A stretch of 64,000 nt of DNA. It comes from Cellulomonas fimi ATCC 484 (GTDB taxonomy: Bacteria; Actinomycetota; Actinomycetes; Actinomycetales; Cellulomonadaceae). The translations under genes and the position numbers were made by a program. Under the pieces are notes generated by a model. The model had not been told where the DNA came from. It saw only the letters and a program-made list of their open reading frames with translations, and did no database searches. Location of the stretch: positions 2,170,001 through 2,234,000 of the forward strand of contig NC_015514.1 of assembly GCF_000212695.1 (NCBI RefSeq), read 5' to 3'. Positions 55,956 to 64,000 of the stretch are shown one piece after another (the stretch's first letter is position 1; the number at the start of each line of letters is the position of its first letter).

Positions 55956-57332
55956 TCAGCTCTCGTCGAGGATCGCGCGGATGCGGTCGAGCCGCTCGGA
56001 CACCGTCCGCTCGTACCCGCGGTCCGTCGGCCGGTAGTAGCGCGCGCCGTCGAGCTCGTCGGGCAGGTAGCGCTGCGCGGCGACACCGTGCGGCTCGTCG
56101 TGGGAGTAGACGTACCCCTTCCCGTGCCCGAGGCTGCGCGCCCCCGGGTAGTGCGCGTCGCGCAGGTGCGTCGGGACGCTGCCGATGCGGCCCGCCTGCA
56201 CGTCGGCCAGGGCCGCGTTGATGCCGTTGTACGACGCGTTCGACTTCGGCGCGGTCGCGACGTGGACCACGGCCTCCGCGAGCACGATCCGCCCCTCGGG
56301 CATGCCGATCATCTGGACGGCCTGCGCGGCGGCCACGGCCGTCTGCAGCGCGCTCGGGTCCGCCATGCCGACGTCCTCGGCGGCCGCGATGACGATGCGG
56401 CGTGCGATGAAGCGGGGGTCTTCCCCCGCCGCGACCATGCGCGCCAGGTAGTGCAGCGCGGCGTCGACGTCGGAGCCGCGCATCGACTTGATGAACGCGC
56501 TGATGACGTCGTAGTGCTGGTCCCCGTCGCGGTCGTAGCGCACCGCGGCGGTGTCGATCGCGCGCTCGACGGTCTCAAGGTCCACGAGCACCGGCCCGTC
56601 ACCGTCCTCCGGGACCGGTCCGGACAGCGCCGCACCCGCCGCCGCCTCGAGGATCGTCAGCGCCTTGCGCGCGTCGCCGCCCGCGAGTCGCAGCAGGTGC
56701 TCCTCGGCGTCCTCGGCGAGCGTCACCGAGCCGTCCAGGCCGCGGTCGTCCTCGACGGCGCGCCGCACGAGCCGCCGCACGTCCTGCGTCGACAGCGGCT
56801 GCAGCGTGAGCAGGAGCGAACGCGACAGCAGCGGCGAGTTCACCGAGAACGACGGGTTCTCGGTGGTCGCCGCGACGAGCGTCACCCAGCGGTTCTCGAC
56901 GCTCGGCAGGAGGGCGTCCTGCTGGGCCTTGGTGAAGCGGTGCACCTCGTCGACGAACAGCACCGTCTCGCCGCCGTCCGTCGCGAGCCGGCGGCGGGCG
57001 TCGTCGATGACCGCGCGCACGTCCTTGACGCCCGCGGTGACGGCGGACAGCTCGACGAAACGGCGGCCCGACGTGGTCGCCACGAGATACGCGAGCGTCG
57101 TCTTGCCCGTGCCGGGCGGGCCCCACAGCACGACCGACGACGGCGCGGCGCGGCGGGCGGCCTCGGTCGCGGGCTCGACGAGGCGGCGCAGCGGCGACCC
57201 CGCGACGAGCAGGTGCTCCTGGCCGGCGACCTCGTCGAGCGAGCGCGGGCGCATCCGGACGGCGAGCGGCGCGCCCGGTGCGACGACGGGCACGCCCGCC
57301 GCGGTCGCGGTGGTCGCGTCGAACAGGTCCAT
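55956..57332 (-). CDS. rarA: Replication-associated recombination protein RarA/MgsA (AAA+)
   Basis: 458 residues. It is a clamp-loader-like AAA+ ATPase acting at stalled forks. Seen: [16 protein letters not shown] (near residue 25), Walker [14 protein letters not shown] (near 65), Walker [21 protein letters not shown] (near 115), sensor 1 [20 protein letters not shown] (near 142) and the C-terminal MgsA domain with [20 protein letters not shown] (near 265) and [11 protein letters not shown]. It is divergent from the MMPL transporter gene; the 115-nt gap holds no clear promoter that I can assign with confidence. Confidence 0.95.
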   Translation of the reverse strand: MDLFDATTATAAGVPVVAPGAPLAVRMRPRSLDEVAGQEHLLVAGSPLRRLVEPATEAARRAAPSSVVLWGPPGTGKTTLAYLVATTSGRRFVELSAVTAGVKDVRAVIDDARRRLATDGGETVLFVDEVHRFTKAQQDALLPSVENRWVTLVAATTENPSFSVNSPLLSRSLLLTLQPLSTQDVRRLVRRAVEDDRGLDGSVTLAEDAEEHLLRLAGGDARKALTILEAAAGAALSGPVPEDGDGPVLVDLETVERAIDTAAVRYDRDGDQHYDVISAFIKSMRGSDVDAALHYLARMVAAGEDPRFIARRIVIAAAEDVGMADPSALQTAVAAAQAVQMIGMPEGRIVLAEAVVHVATAPKSNASYNGINAALADVQAGRIGSVPTHLRDAHYPGARSLGHGKGYVYSHDEPHGVAAQRYLPDELDGARYYRPTDRGYERTVSERLDRIRAILDES

Positions 57333-57447
57333 GCGGGCAGGGTACGTGCGGTCACCGACGGCGACCGCACCGCGGCGACGTCCCGGCGGCCGCGGCCGCA
57401 CCCACCGCGGTCCGGCCGGGTGCGCGCACGCGGCAGCACCTGCGACG

Positions 57448-59685
57448 ATGACCCGCGTGTTCGCCCGACTGGGTCGCCTCGTCGCCCACCACCCGCGCCT
57501 GACCGTCGCCCTGTGGCTGGTCCTGGCCGTCGCCGGGTACGCGCTCGCCGTCGTGGGCGTGCACGGCGAGAGCCTGTTCGACCGCCTCTCGACCGGGGCG
57601 CCCGCCGTACCCGGCTCGGAGAGCGCGCAGGGGCAGGACATCCTCGAGGAGTCGTCCACGGGCGGCCCGTCCGTCACCCTGGCCGTGAGCGGCGTCGACC
57701 CCGCGGACCCCGCCGTCGCCGAGGCCCTCGCACCCCTGCGGGAGGACCTCGCGGCGATCGGCGGCGTCGCGACCGTCATCGACCCGCTCGCGCTGCCCGA
57801 GGGCGTCGCGAACCCCGCGGCGGCCCCGCTCGTCGCGCGCGACGGCGACGGGTTCCTCGTCGTGGTCGAGCTCGAGCCCGACCTGCCCGACGAGGGCGGC
57901 GTGCACGACGAGGTCGTGGCCGCGCTGCGTGCCGTGCCCGCCGGGCTCGGGGACGCCGCCCCCGACGCGCGCGGGATCGTCGGCAGCACGTCGCTCATCG
58001 TCGAGGCCATCACCGACCAGGTCGAGACCGACCTGCGCACGGGCGAGACCGTCGCGCTGCCGGTCGCGCTGCTGGTCATGGTGCTGGTGTTCGGCGGGTT
58101 CGTCGCCGCCGCGATGCCCATGGCCGGTGCGGTCGCGTCGATCGCCGGGGGCCTGGCCGCGCTGCTCGGGTTCTCCTACGTGCTCGACATGGACTCCTCC
58201 GTCGTCAACGTCGTCACGGTCCTCGGCCTGGGCCTGTCGATCGACTACGGGCTCCTCATCGTGTCGCGGTTCCGCGAGGAGCTGCACCACCTCGTCGACG
58301 ACGACGGCGGCGAGGCGAACCGGCGGCGCCGCGGCGACGGCGCGGTGCTCGTGGCCGTCGAGCGCACGATGTCGACCGCCGGGCGCACGGTCACGTTCTC
58401 CGCGGTCATCGTCGGCATCGCGATCTCCGGCCTGCTCGTGTTCCGCCCGCCGATCCTGCGCGCGTTCGGCGCCGCGGGGGTCGCGGTCGTCGTCGTGGCG
58501 GTGCTCACCGCGCTGACCCTCGTGCCGGCGCTGCTCACGCTCACGGGCCGACGGCTCGCACGCCCCGGCCTGCTCGCGCGCGTCCCGGGCGTGCGGTCGG
58601 TGCTGCGCCGCACGGCCGACGTGCAGACCGAGGAGGGCCGCTTCGCGGCGCTCGCCGGGCGCGTCCAGCGGCACCCGTGGTGGGTCATGCTCGGCTCGCT
58701 CGCGGTGCTCGGGCTGCTCGCGGTGCCGCTCGCGCACGTCGAGCTGCGCAACTCCACCACCGAGCTGCTGCCGCTCGGCTCGACGCAGCGCGAGTACGTC
58801 CAGGTGCTGCGGGAGGACTACCCCGCGGCGAGCACCCCGGGCGTCACGGTCGTCGCCGAGACGACGCTCGAGGACGCCGCCGCGTGGGCGGAGCAGGTCG
58901 CCGAGCTCGAGGGCGTCGCGAGCGTCGACCCGCCGACGCCCGTCGGCCCGTACGTCGTCGTCGGCGTGCGGCCCGACACCGACGACCCCGGCGACGCGAC
59001 CGCGCGCGCCGTCGTCGAGTCCGTGCGTGACCTCGACCCGGGCTTCCCGACGTGGGTCACAGGCCAGGCCGCCGGGCAGATCGACTTCACCGCGGCCGTC
59101 GCGGACCGCGCGCTCGTCGCGGCCGTGATCGTCGCCGTCGCCACCCTGGTCCTGCTGTTCCTCATGACCGGTTCGGTGGTCGTGCCCGTCAAGGCGCTGC
59201 TCACCAACACGCTGTCGCTGGCCGCGTCGCTCGGGGTGCTCGTCTGGGTGTTCCAGGACGGCCACCTGACGGACGTGCTCGACTTCGCGCCCGTGGGCGG
59301 GATCGAGACGTACGTGGTCGCGCTCGTCGTCGCGTTCGCGTTCGGTCTCGCGATGGACTACGAGGTCTTCCTGCTCTCGCGGATCAAGGAGCTGTGGGAC
59401 GCCGGGCACGACAACGACGAAGCCGTGCGCCTGGGCCTGCAGCGCTCGGGGCGGATCATCACGTCGGCCGCGGCGATCGTCATCGTCGTGTTCGCCGGGT
59501 TCGTCAGCGGCAAGCTGCTCGTCATCAAGGAGGTCGGCTTCGCGCTGGCGGTCGCCGTGCTCGTCGACGCGACGCTCGTGCGCCTGTTCCTCGTCCCGGC
59601 GACGATGACGGTCCTCGGGCGTGCGAACTGGTGGGCCCCGCGGTTCCTGCGGCGCGTGCACGAGCGGATCCCGCTCGACCACTGA
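57448..59685 (+). CDS. MMPL-family RND transporter
   Basis: 745 residues. Two copies of the MMPL unit are visible, each with an extracytoplasmic loop followed by five helices: helices near 15-35, 200-310, 405-425 and 560-690. The typical [20 protein letters not shown] (near residue 257) and [20 protein letters not shown] (near 630) carry the proton-relay Asp-Tyr pairs. Such proteins export lipids, siderophores or drugs using the proton gradient; the substrate here cannot be deduced. The ATG at 57448 is chosen on homology ([18 protein letters not shown]). The stop codon lies in a 17-nt palindrome shared with the convergent GNAT gene. Confidence 0.93.
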   Translation: MTRVFARLGRLVAHHPRLTVALWLVLAVAGYALAVVGVHGESLFDRLSTGAPAVPGSESAQGQDILEESSTGGPSVTLAVSGVDPADPAVAEALAPLREDLAAIGGVATVIDPLALPEGVANPAAAPLVARDGDGFLVVVELEPDLPDEGGVHDEVVAALRAVPAGLGDAAPDARGIVGSTSLIVEAITDQVETDLRTGETVALPVALLVMVLVFGGFVAAAMPMAGAVASIAGGLAALLGFSYVLDMDSSVVNVVTVLGLGLSIDYGLLIVSRFREELHHLVDDDGGEANRRRRGDGAVLVAVERTMSTAGRTVTFSAVIVGIAISGLLVFRPPILRAFGAAGVAVVVVAVLTALTLVPALLTLTGRRLARPGLLARVPGVRSVLRRTADVQTEEGRFAALAGRVQRHPWWVMLGSLAVLGLLAVPLAHVELRNSTTELLPLGSTQREYVQVLREDYPAASTPGVTVVAETTLEDAAAWAEQVAELEGVASVDPPTPVGPYVVVGVRPDTDDPGDATARAVVESVRDLDPGFPTWVTGQAAGQIDFTAAVADRALVAAVIVAVATLVLLFLMTGSVVVPVKALLTNTLSLAASLGVLVWVFQDGHLTDVLDFAPVGGIETYVVALVVAFAFGLAMDYEVFLLSRIKELWDAGHDNDEAVRLGLQRSGRIITSAAAIVIVVFAGFVSGKLLVIKEVGFALAVAVLVDATLVRLFLVPATMTVLGRANWWAPRFLRRVHERIPLDH

Positions 59686-59694
59686 CCCCCGGGG

Positions 59695-60498
59695 TCAGGG
59701 CGCGGGGCGGTCGGCCTCGGGCGGTCCGTACGACGCCGCGCGCAGCTCCGTGCGGAACCCGAGGCGCTCGTAGACGCGGCGTGCCCGCTCGTTGTCCGCG
59801 TACAGGCCGAGCGACACGAACTCCGCCCCGGCCGCGAGCGCGGACCGCACGACCGTGGCCGTGAGCGCGGTCCCGAGCCCCCGCCCGGACTCCTGCGGCA
59901 GCACGGCCAGGCCGTGCACGTGCCACGACGTCGGTGCGCGACCACCGCCGCGCACGGTCGCGCCGACGACGCCGTGCAGGCCGTCCGGACCGTCGACGCC
60001 CCACCAGCCCGCCTCGTCGGGACCGTCCGGACCGGCGCTCGTGCGCGGGTTCGCGACGGCCAGGCACGCCCGGATCGCGTCGGCCTCGGCGTGCCGGTCG
60101 AGCGGCCGGACCAGGACCTCGGCGGGGTGGCGGGGCGGCAGCGCGTCGGCCGCCATCCAGTCCCACGTGGAGAACGGCTGCAGACCCAGCGGCCCGAGCA
60201 CGGCCGGCCCGGGCACCGCGTCACGCGCGACGGTCATCCAGCGCGCGCGGTCGACGAAGCCGGCGCGGCCGAGCAGGGAGTCCGGGTGCGCGCGGTCGCG
60301 GACGGCGGCGGCGACCAGCCGCTCCACGCCGCGCCGGTCGCCGAGGCCGAACAGGCTCGGACCCGTGCCGGAGGGCGCGGCGAGGAGCACGGCGTCGTCG
60401 TCGCCGACGACGTGCGCGTCGTACCAGCGCGGGTCCCCGCCCAGCAGCACGCGTGCGGCGCGCCACCGGGCGGGGAGCCGGTCGAGGACGGCGGTCAC
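59695..60498 (-). CDS. GNAT-family N-acetyltransferase
   Basis: 267 residues. The C-terminal half (from about 130) is the GNAT fold. [20 protein letters not shown] (near residue 196) contains the acetyl-CoA-binding Q/RxxGxG loop, and the family's end strand [17 protein letters not shown] (near 232) follows. The N-terminal 120 residues look like a degenerate first domain or an unrelated cap, with Trp-rich segments ([12 protein letters not shown]). The substrate is unknown. The GTG at 60498 overlaps the aspS stop (GTGA), suggesting co-expression with aspS. Its stop is 9 nt from the convergent MMPL stop. Confidence 0.85.
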   Translation of the reverse strand: MTAVLDRLPARWRAARVLLGGDPRWYDAHVVGDDDAVLLAAPSGTGPSLFGLGDRRGVERLVAAAVRDRAHPDSLLGRAGFVDRARWMTVARDAVPGPAVLGPLGLQPFSTWDWMAADALPPRHPAEVLVRPLDRHAEADAIRACLAVANPRTSAGPDGPDEAGWWGVDGPDGLHGVVGATVRGGGRAPTSWHVHGLAVLPQESGRGLGTALTATVVRSALAAGAEFVSLGLYADNERARRVYERLGFRTELRAASYGPPEADRPAP

Positions 60499-62270
60499 GC
60501 CTCCGGCTGGGTCTTCGGCTTCGGCTTCGCGTCGACGCCGGCCTCACGCCGCTGCTCGGGCGTGATCGGCGCGGGAGCGGCGGTGAGCGGGTCGTAGCCG
60601 CCACCCGACTTGGGGAACGCGATGACCTCGCGGATCGACTCGGCACCGGTGAGCAGCGCGACGATCCGGTCCCAGCCGAACGCGATGCCGCCGTGCGGCG
60701 GGGCGCCGAACTGGAACGCGTCGAGCAGGAAGCCGAACTTCTCCTGCGCCTCCTCGGGGCCGATGCCCATGACCTCGAAGACGCGCTCCTGCACGTCGCG
60801 GCGGTGGATACGGATCGAGCCCCCGCCGATCTCGTTGCCGTTGCAGACGATGTCGTACGCGTACGCGAGGGCGTTGCCCGGGTCCTGCTCGAACGTGTCG
60901 ATCCACTGCGGGGTCGGCGACGTGAACGCGTGGTGCACGGCCGTCCAGGCGCCGCCGCCGACCGCGACGTCGTCGTCCTCGCCGGTCGGCTTGAACAGCG
61001 GCGCGTCGACGACCCAGACGAACTCCCACGCCTTCTCGTCGATCAACCCGCCGCGGCGGCCGATCTCCAGGCGTGCGGCGCCGAGCAGCGCGCGCGCCTC
61101 GGACGTCGGGCCGGCGGCGAAGAAGATCGCGTCGCCCGGGGACGCGCCGGTCGCGGCGACGAGCCCGGCCCGCTCGGCCTCGGTGATGTTCTTGGCGACG
61201 GGGCCGCCGAGCTCGCCGTCCTCGCCGACCGTGACGTACGCGAGGCCCTTCGCGCCGCGCTGCTTGGCCCACTCCTGCCACGCGTCGAAACCGCGCCTCG
61301 GCGTGCTCGCGCCGCCCGGCTGGACGACGGCGCCGACGTACGGCGCCTGGAAGACGCGGAAGGGCGTCTCGCGGAAGTAGTCGGTGAGCTCGACGAGCTC
61401 GAGGCCGAACCGCAGGTCCGGCTTGTCCGAGCCGTAGCGCGCCATCGCGTCCGCGAACGTCATGCGGCGGATCGGGGTGGGGATCTCGACGTCGACGAGG
61501 CGCCACAGCGCGACGAGGATCTGCTCGCCCAGCGCGATGACGTCGTCCTGCTCGACGAAGCTCATCTCGACGTCGAGCTGCGTGAACTCGGGCTGCCGGT
61601 CCGCGCGGAAGTCCTCGTCGCGGTAGCAGCGGGCGATCTGGTAGTACCGCTCGAGGCCCGCGACCATGAGCAGCTGCTTGAAGAGCTGCGGCGACTGCGG
61701 CAGGGCGTACCAGGAGCCGGGCGACAGGCGCGCCGGCACGAGGAAGTCACGGGCGCCCTCGGGCGTGGAGCGCGTGAGCGTCGGCGTCTCGACCTCGACG
61801 AAGTCCTGCGCGTCGAGCACCGCGCGCGCGGCCTGGCTCGCCTTGGCACGCAGCCGCAGCGCACGCGCGGGGGCGGGGCGACGCAGGTCGAGGTAGCGGT
61901 GCTTGAGCCGGGCCTCCTCGCCGACGGTCTCGTCGAGCGACGACGAGACCTGGAACGGCAGGGGCGCGGACTCGTTGAGCACGACGACCTCGTGCGCGAC
62001 GACCTCGACCTCGCCCGTGGCGAGCTGCGGGTTCTCGTTGCCCTCGGGGCGACGGCCCACCTCGCCGGTCACCTGCAGCACGTACTCGGCGCGCAGCCCG
62101 TGCGCGACGGCCTCGTCGCGGATGACCACCTGGGCGATCCCCGACGCGTCCCGCAGGTCCACGAACGCCACCCCGCCGTGATCGCGGCGCCGGTCCACCC
62201 AGCCCGTGAGGGTGACGGTGGTGCCGACGTGCTCGGCTCGCAGGGAGCCGGCGTGGTGGGTGCGGAGCAC
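60495..62270 (-). CDS. aspS: Aspartyl-tRNA synthetase (bacterial type)
   Basis: 591 residues. The N-terminal OB anticodon-binding domain ([20 protein letters not shown], then [18 protein letters not shown] near residue 26) is followed by the class II core: motif 2 as [19 protein letters not shown] (near 215), the bacterial GAD insertion (about 280-420), and motif 3 as [17 protein letters not shown] (near 530). Whether it also charges tRNA-Asn cannot be told by eye. The ATG at 62270 follows a TAAGAT -10 box at 62322-62327. Its stop overlaps the GNAT start. Confidence 0.96.
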   Translation of the reverse strand: MLRTHHAGSLRAEHVGTTVTLTGWVDRRRDHGGVAFVDLRDASGIAQVVIRDEAVAHGLRAEYVLQVTGEVGRRPEGNENPQLATGEVEVVAHEVVVLNESAPLPFQVSSSLDETVGEEARLKHRYLDLRRPAPARALRLRAKASQAARAVLDAQDFVEVETPTLTRSTPEGARDFLVPARLSPGSWYALPQSPQLFKQLLMVAGLERYYQIARCYRDEDFRADRQPEFTQLDVEMSFVEQDDVIALGEQILVALWRLVDVEIPTPIRRMTFADAMARYGSDKPDLRFGLELVELTDYFRETPFRVFQAPYVGAVVQPGGASTPRRGFDAWQEWAKQRGAKGLAYVTVGEDGELGGPVAKNITEAERAGLVAATGASPGDAIFFAAGPTSEARALLGAARLEIGRRGGLIDEKAWEFVWVVDAPLFKPTGEDDDVAVGGGAWTAVHHAFTSPTPQWIDTFEQDPGNALAYAYDIVCNGNEIGGGSIRIHRRDVQERVFEVMGIGPEEAQEKFGFLLDAFQFGAPPHGGIAFGWDRIVALLTGAESIREVIAFPKSGGGYDPLTAAPAPITPEQRREAGVDAKPKPKTQPEA

Positions 62271-62321
62271 GGGGATTCCTTCGCTCGGAGACGGGTGTCG
62301 CGTCCGACGGACGCCCGCACG

Positions 62322-62327
62322 ATCTTA
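62322..62327 (-). promoter_or_regulatory. Probable -10 box of aspS
   Basis: TAAGAT on the minus strand, 52 nt upstream of the aspS ATG, an excellent TANNNT match. No recognisable -35 hexamer is present. It lies 39 nt downstream of the radical SAM stop, so aspS probably starts its own transcript. Confidence 0.5.
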
Positions 62328-62365
62328 GTGGTCGCACGCCGCCCGGCCGCCCGGACATTCCCGGG

Positions 62366-63433
62366 TCAGAACAGCGTCGGCTGCGCGACGCCCGGCACGG
62401 TGACCTCGGGCCCGGGTGCAGGGAGCGACCCGACCGGGTACGCGCCCTCCCCCGGTGCCGCGCCGCGCCCGGCACGGTGGCCGGAGGGGTCGGCGAAGCC
62501 GTGGCGCTGCAGGAGCGGCGTAACCCGGTCGTGCAGCCAGCGGCCGTACGCCGCGGGGGCGTACGCGCCGGTGCCGTACAGGTCCTGGTACCGCGGCACG
62601 AGGTCCGGGCGGTAGCGCGCGAGCCAGCCGAGGAACAGGGGCTTGACCGAGCCGCGCAGGTGCAGCGGCAGGACGGTCACACCGGTCGCGCCGGCGTCCG
62701 CGAGCGCGCGCAGCAGCGCGTCGAGGTGCTCGCGGCCGTCGGTGAGCCAGGGCAGGACGGGCGCGACCATGACGCCGCACGGCAGTCCGGCGTCACGCAC
62801 CGCGCGGATGAGCTCGAGCCGGGCTCGCGGAGCGGGGGTGCCGGGTTCGAGCTCGGCCTGGAGCTCGGGGTCGACGACCGCGAGGGAGACGCCGATGCCG
62901 ACGCGGACCTCACGCGCGGCCTCGGCGAGCAGCGGCAGGTCGCGCCGCAGCAGCGTCCCCTTGGTGAGGATCGACAGCGGTGTGCGGTGCCGGACGAGCG
63001 CGTCGACGATGCCCGGCATGAACTGGTAGCGGCCCTCGACGCGCTGGTACGGGTCCGTGTTGGTGCCCATCGCGACGTGCTCGCGCCGCCACGACGGCCG
63101 CGCGAGCTCGGCGCGCAGGACGTCCACGACGTTCGTCTTGACGACGAGCTGGGTCTCGAAGTCCCGTCCGGCGCCGAGGTCGAGGTACTCGTGGGTCGGG
63201 CGCGCGAAGCAGTACGTGCACGCGTGCAGGCAGCCGCGCACGGCGTTGACGGTCCAGCGGAAGGGCATCTGCGAGGCCGCGGGGACCTTGTTCAGCGCGC
63301 TGCGGCACAGCACCTCGTGGAACGTGACCCCCGCGAACTCGGGGGTGCGGACGCTGCGCACGAGGTTCGCGAGCGCGAGCCCCGGCAGGGCGTCGCCGCC
63401 CGCCGTCGTCACGCTCTGCCCGTCCCACCGCAC
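62366..63433 (-). CDS. Radical SAM protein, Rv2578c-type
   Basis: 355 residues. The CX3CX2C iron-sulphur motif is in GCLHACTYCFARPTHEYLD (near residue 67). The TIM-barrel continues with MGTNTDPYQRVEGRYQFMPG (near 123) and ILTKGTLLRRDLPLL (near 152). The family matches the mycobacterial Rv2578c and SplB-like radical SAM proteins of unknown substrate. The GTG at 63433 is the only sensible start (RWDGQSV follows) and lies about 7 nt after the predicted -10, so the mRNA is probably leaderless. An SOS box covers its promoter, which suggests a DNA-damage role. Confidence 0.88.
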   Translation of the reverse strand: MRWDGQSVTTAGGDALPGLALANLVRSVRTPEFAGVTFHEVLCRSALNKVPAASQMPFRWTVNAVRGCLHACTYCFARPTHEYLDLGAGRDFETQLVVKTNVVDVLRAELARPSWRREHVAMGTNTDPYQRVEGRYQFMPGIVDALVRHRTPLSILTKGTLLRRDLPLLAEAAREVRVGIGVSLAVVDPELQAELEPGTPAPRARLELIRAVRDAGLPCGVMVAPVLPWLTDGREHLDALLRALADAGATGVTVLPLHLRGSVKPLFLGWLARYRPDLVPRYQDLYGTGAYAPAAYGRWLHDRVTPLLQRHGFADPSGHRAGRGAAPGEGAYPVGSLPAPGPEVTVPGVAQPTLF

Positions 63434-63439
63434 GTACCG

Positions 63440-63468
63440 AGTCGAACACCCGTTCGAACGGGTGTCAA
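63440..63468 (-). promoter_or_regulatory. Promoter of the radical SAM gene
   Basis: TTGACA (63463-63468) and TCGACT (63440-63445) on the minus strand, spaced 17 nt. The SOS box lies across spacer and -10. The start point falls at or next to the GTG at 63433. Confidence 0.6.
63442..63457 (-). promoter_or_regulatory. LexA-type SOS box
   Basis: TCGAAC-ACCC-GTTCGA fits the actinobacterial consensus TCGAAC-N4-GTTCGA at every position. It overlaps a second 20-bp perfect palindrome at 63446-63465. LexA bound here would occlude the promoter. Confidence 0.85.
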
Positions 63469-63496
63469 GCGGTCGCGCGGCGGGGCGGGTCCGGCG

Positions 63497-64000
63497 TCAG
63501 CCCTCCGCGGGGACCACGCGCGGCCACAGGTCCTCGGCCGGAGGCTGCCACGTCGCGGCGTCCGCGGGCACCTGCTCGCCCGAACGGATGTCCTTGACCT
63601 GGTCCGCGACCCGCGCCGGGTCCTCGGCGGCCGGGTCCCCGGGGAACCACACGAAGGGGATGCCACGCCGGTCGGCGTGCCGGATCTGCTTGCCGAACTT
63701 CGCCGCCGACGGCGCGACCTCCACCGGGATGCCGCGGGCCCGCAGCGCGATGGCGACGTCCTGCGAGCGGCCGCGGTCGTCCTCGTTCGCCACCGCGACG
63801 AGCACGGCGGAGGGCACCGCACGCGTCGCGCGCACGAGCCCCGCACCGAGCAGCCGGGAGACGAGCCGGGAGACCCCGATCGACAGGCCCACACCCGGGT
63901 AGGTGCTCGACCCGTCGGACGCGAGGGTGTCGTACCGGCCGCCCGAGCAGATGGAGCCGAGCTGCTCGTGCCCGACGAGCAGCGTCTCGTACACCGAGCC
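63497..64000 (-). CDS. hisS: Histidyl-tRNA synthetase, C-terminal part (partial)
   Basis: The last 167 codons are visible; the gene continues beyond the right edge. The histidine-specific motif 3 region is seen as SGGRYDTLASD near the beginning of the visible part, then GVGLSIGVSRLVSRLL. The HGTP-type anticodon-binding domain follows (VLVAVANEDDRGRSQDVAIA, IPVEVAPSAAKFGKQIRHAD). The final acidic/Pro-rich tail ends at 63497. It is 63 nt upstream of the radical SAM start. aspS and hisS being close is the usual actinobacterial arrangement. Confidence 0.93.
   Translation of the reverse strand, partial: GSVYETLLVGHEQLGSICSGGRYDTLASDGSSTYPGVGLSIGVSRLVSRLLGAGLVRATRAVPSAVLVAVANEDDRGRSQDVAIALRARGIPVEVAPSAAKFGKQIRHADRRGIPFVWFPGDPAAEDPARVADQVKDIRSGEQVPADAATWQPPAEDLWPRVVPAEG

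Overview
This window is chromosomal DNA of a high-GC Gram-positive bacterium (Actinomycetota). The protein sequences, the gene order and the heavy use of GTG starts with GTGA/ATGA overlaps fit Cellulomonas or a close relative in the Micrococcales; that placement is inference from memory of synteny and no search was run. Nearly every gene is on the minus strand, so biological order runs from high to low coordinates. Only the astacin-type protease (22512), the GGDEF-EAL gene (23523) and the MMPL transporter (57448) are on the plus strand. I see no rRNA, tRNA, insertion sequence, prophage or CRISPR array.

Layout in the direction of transcription. (1) 64000-54184: hisS (cut by the window edge), an SOS-type radical SAM gene, aspS with an overlapping GNAT gene, MMPL transporter, rarA, rpsD, two small membrane proteins. 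(2) 54081-48769: alaS, ruvX, mltG, aroE. (3) 48661-31716: a complete monoderm type IV pilus locus: pilB, pilT, pilC, pilA, two parallel sets of minor pilins, prepilin peptidase pilD, pilM, pilN, pilO. (4) 31628-25863: aroC, aroK, aroB, aroQ, a SatD-like gene with a membrane partner, efp, nusB. (5) 25769-22053: GGDEF-EAL protein, astacin-like protease and a YbaY-like protein. (6) 21930-13057: the pyrimidine operon pyrR-pyrB-pyrC-(PH-like membrane protein)-carA-carB-pyrF. (7) 12785-3654: mihF-gmk-rpoZ-coaBC-metK-priA-HAD-fmt-rsmB. (8) 3575-1: rpe, then an FMN riboswitch and ribD-ribE-ribBA (cut by the window edge).

The housekeeping backbone matches the usual actinobacterial order. The accessory material is the pilus locus, which separates aroE from aroC, and the c-di-GMP/protease block between nusB and pyrR. 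The strongest unexpected signal is a shared promoter architecture, CTCAA-N16-GCCGAT, in front of pilB, pilT, pilA, the second minor-pilin set and pilM, with a weaker copy at the same spacing before the GGDEF-EAL gene. It resembles FliA/WhiG (sigma-28-type) promoters and would join the pilus and a c-di-GMP enzyme in one regulon. PilB also carries an N-terminal MshEN-like region of the kind that binds c-di-GMP.

Other regulatory elements readable from the sequence: an FMN riboswitch before ribD, a PyrR binding loop over the pyrR ribosome binding site, a consensus actinobacterial SOS box inside the radical SAM promoter, tandem dyads before the SatD-like gene, a good promoter before mihF, and several strong intrinsic hairpins.
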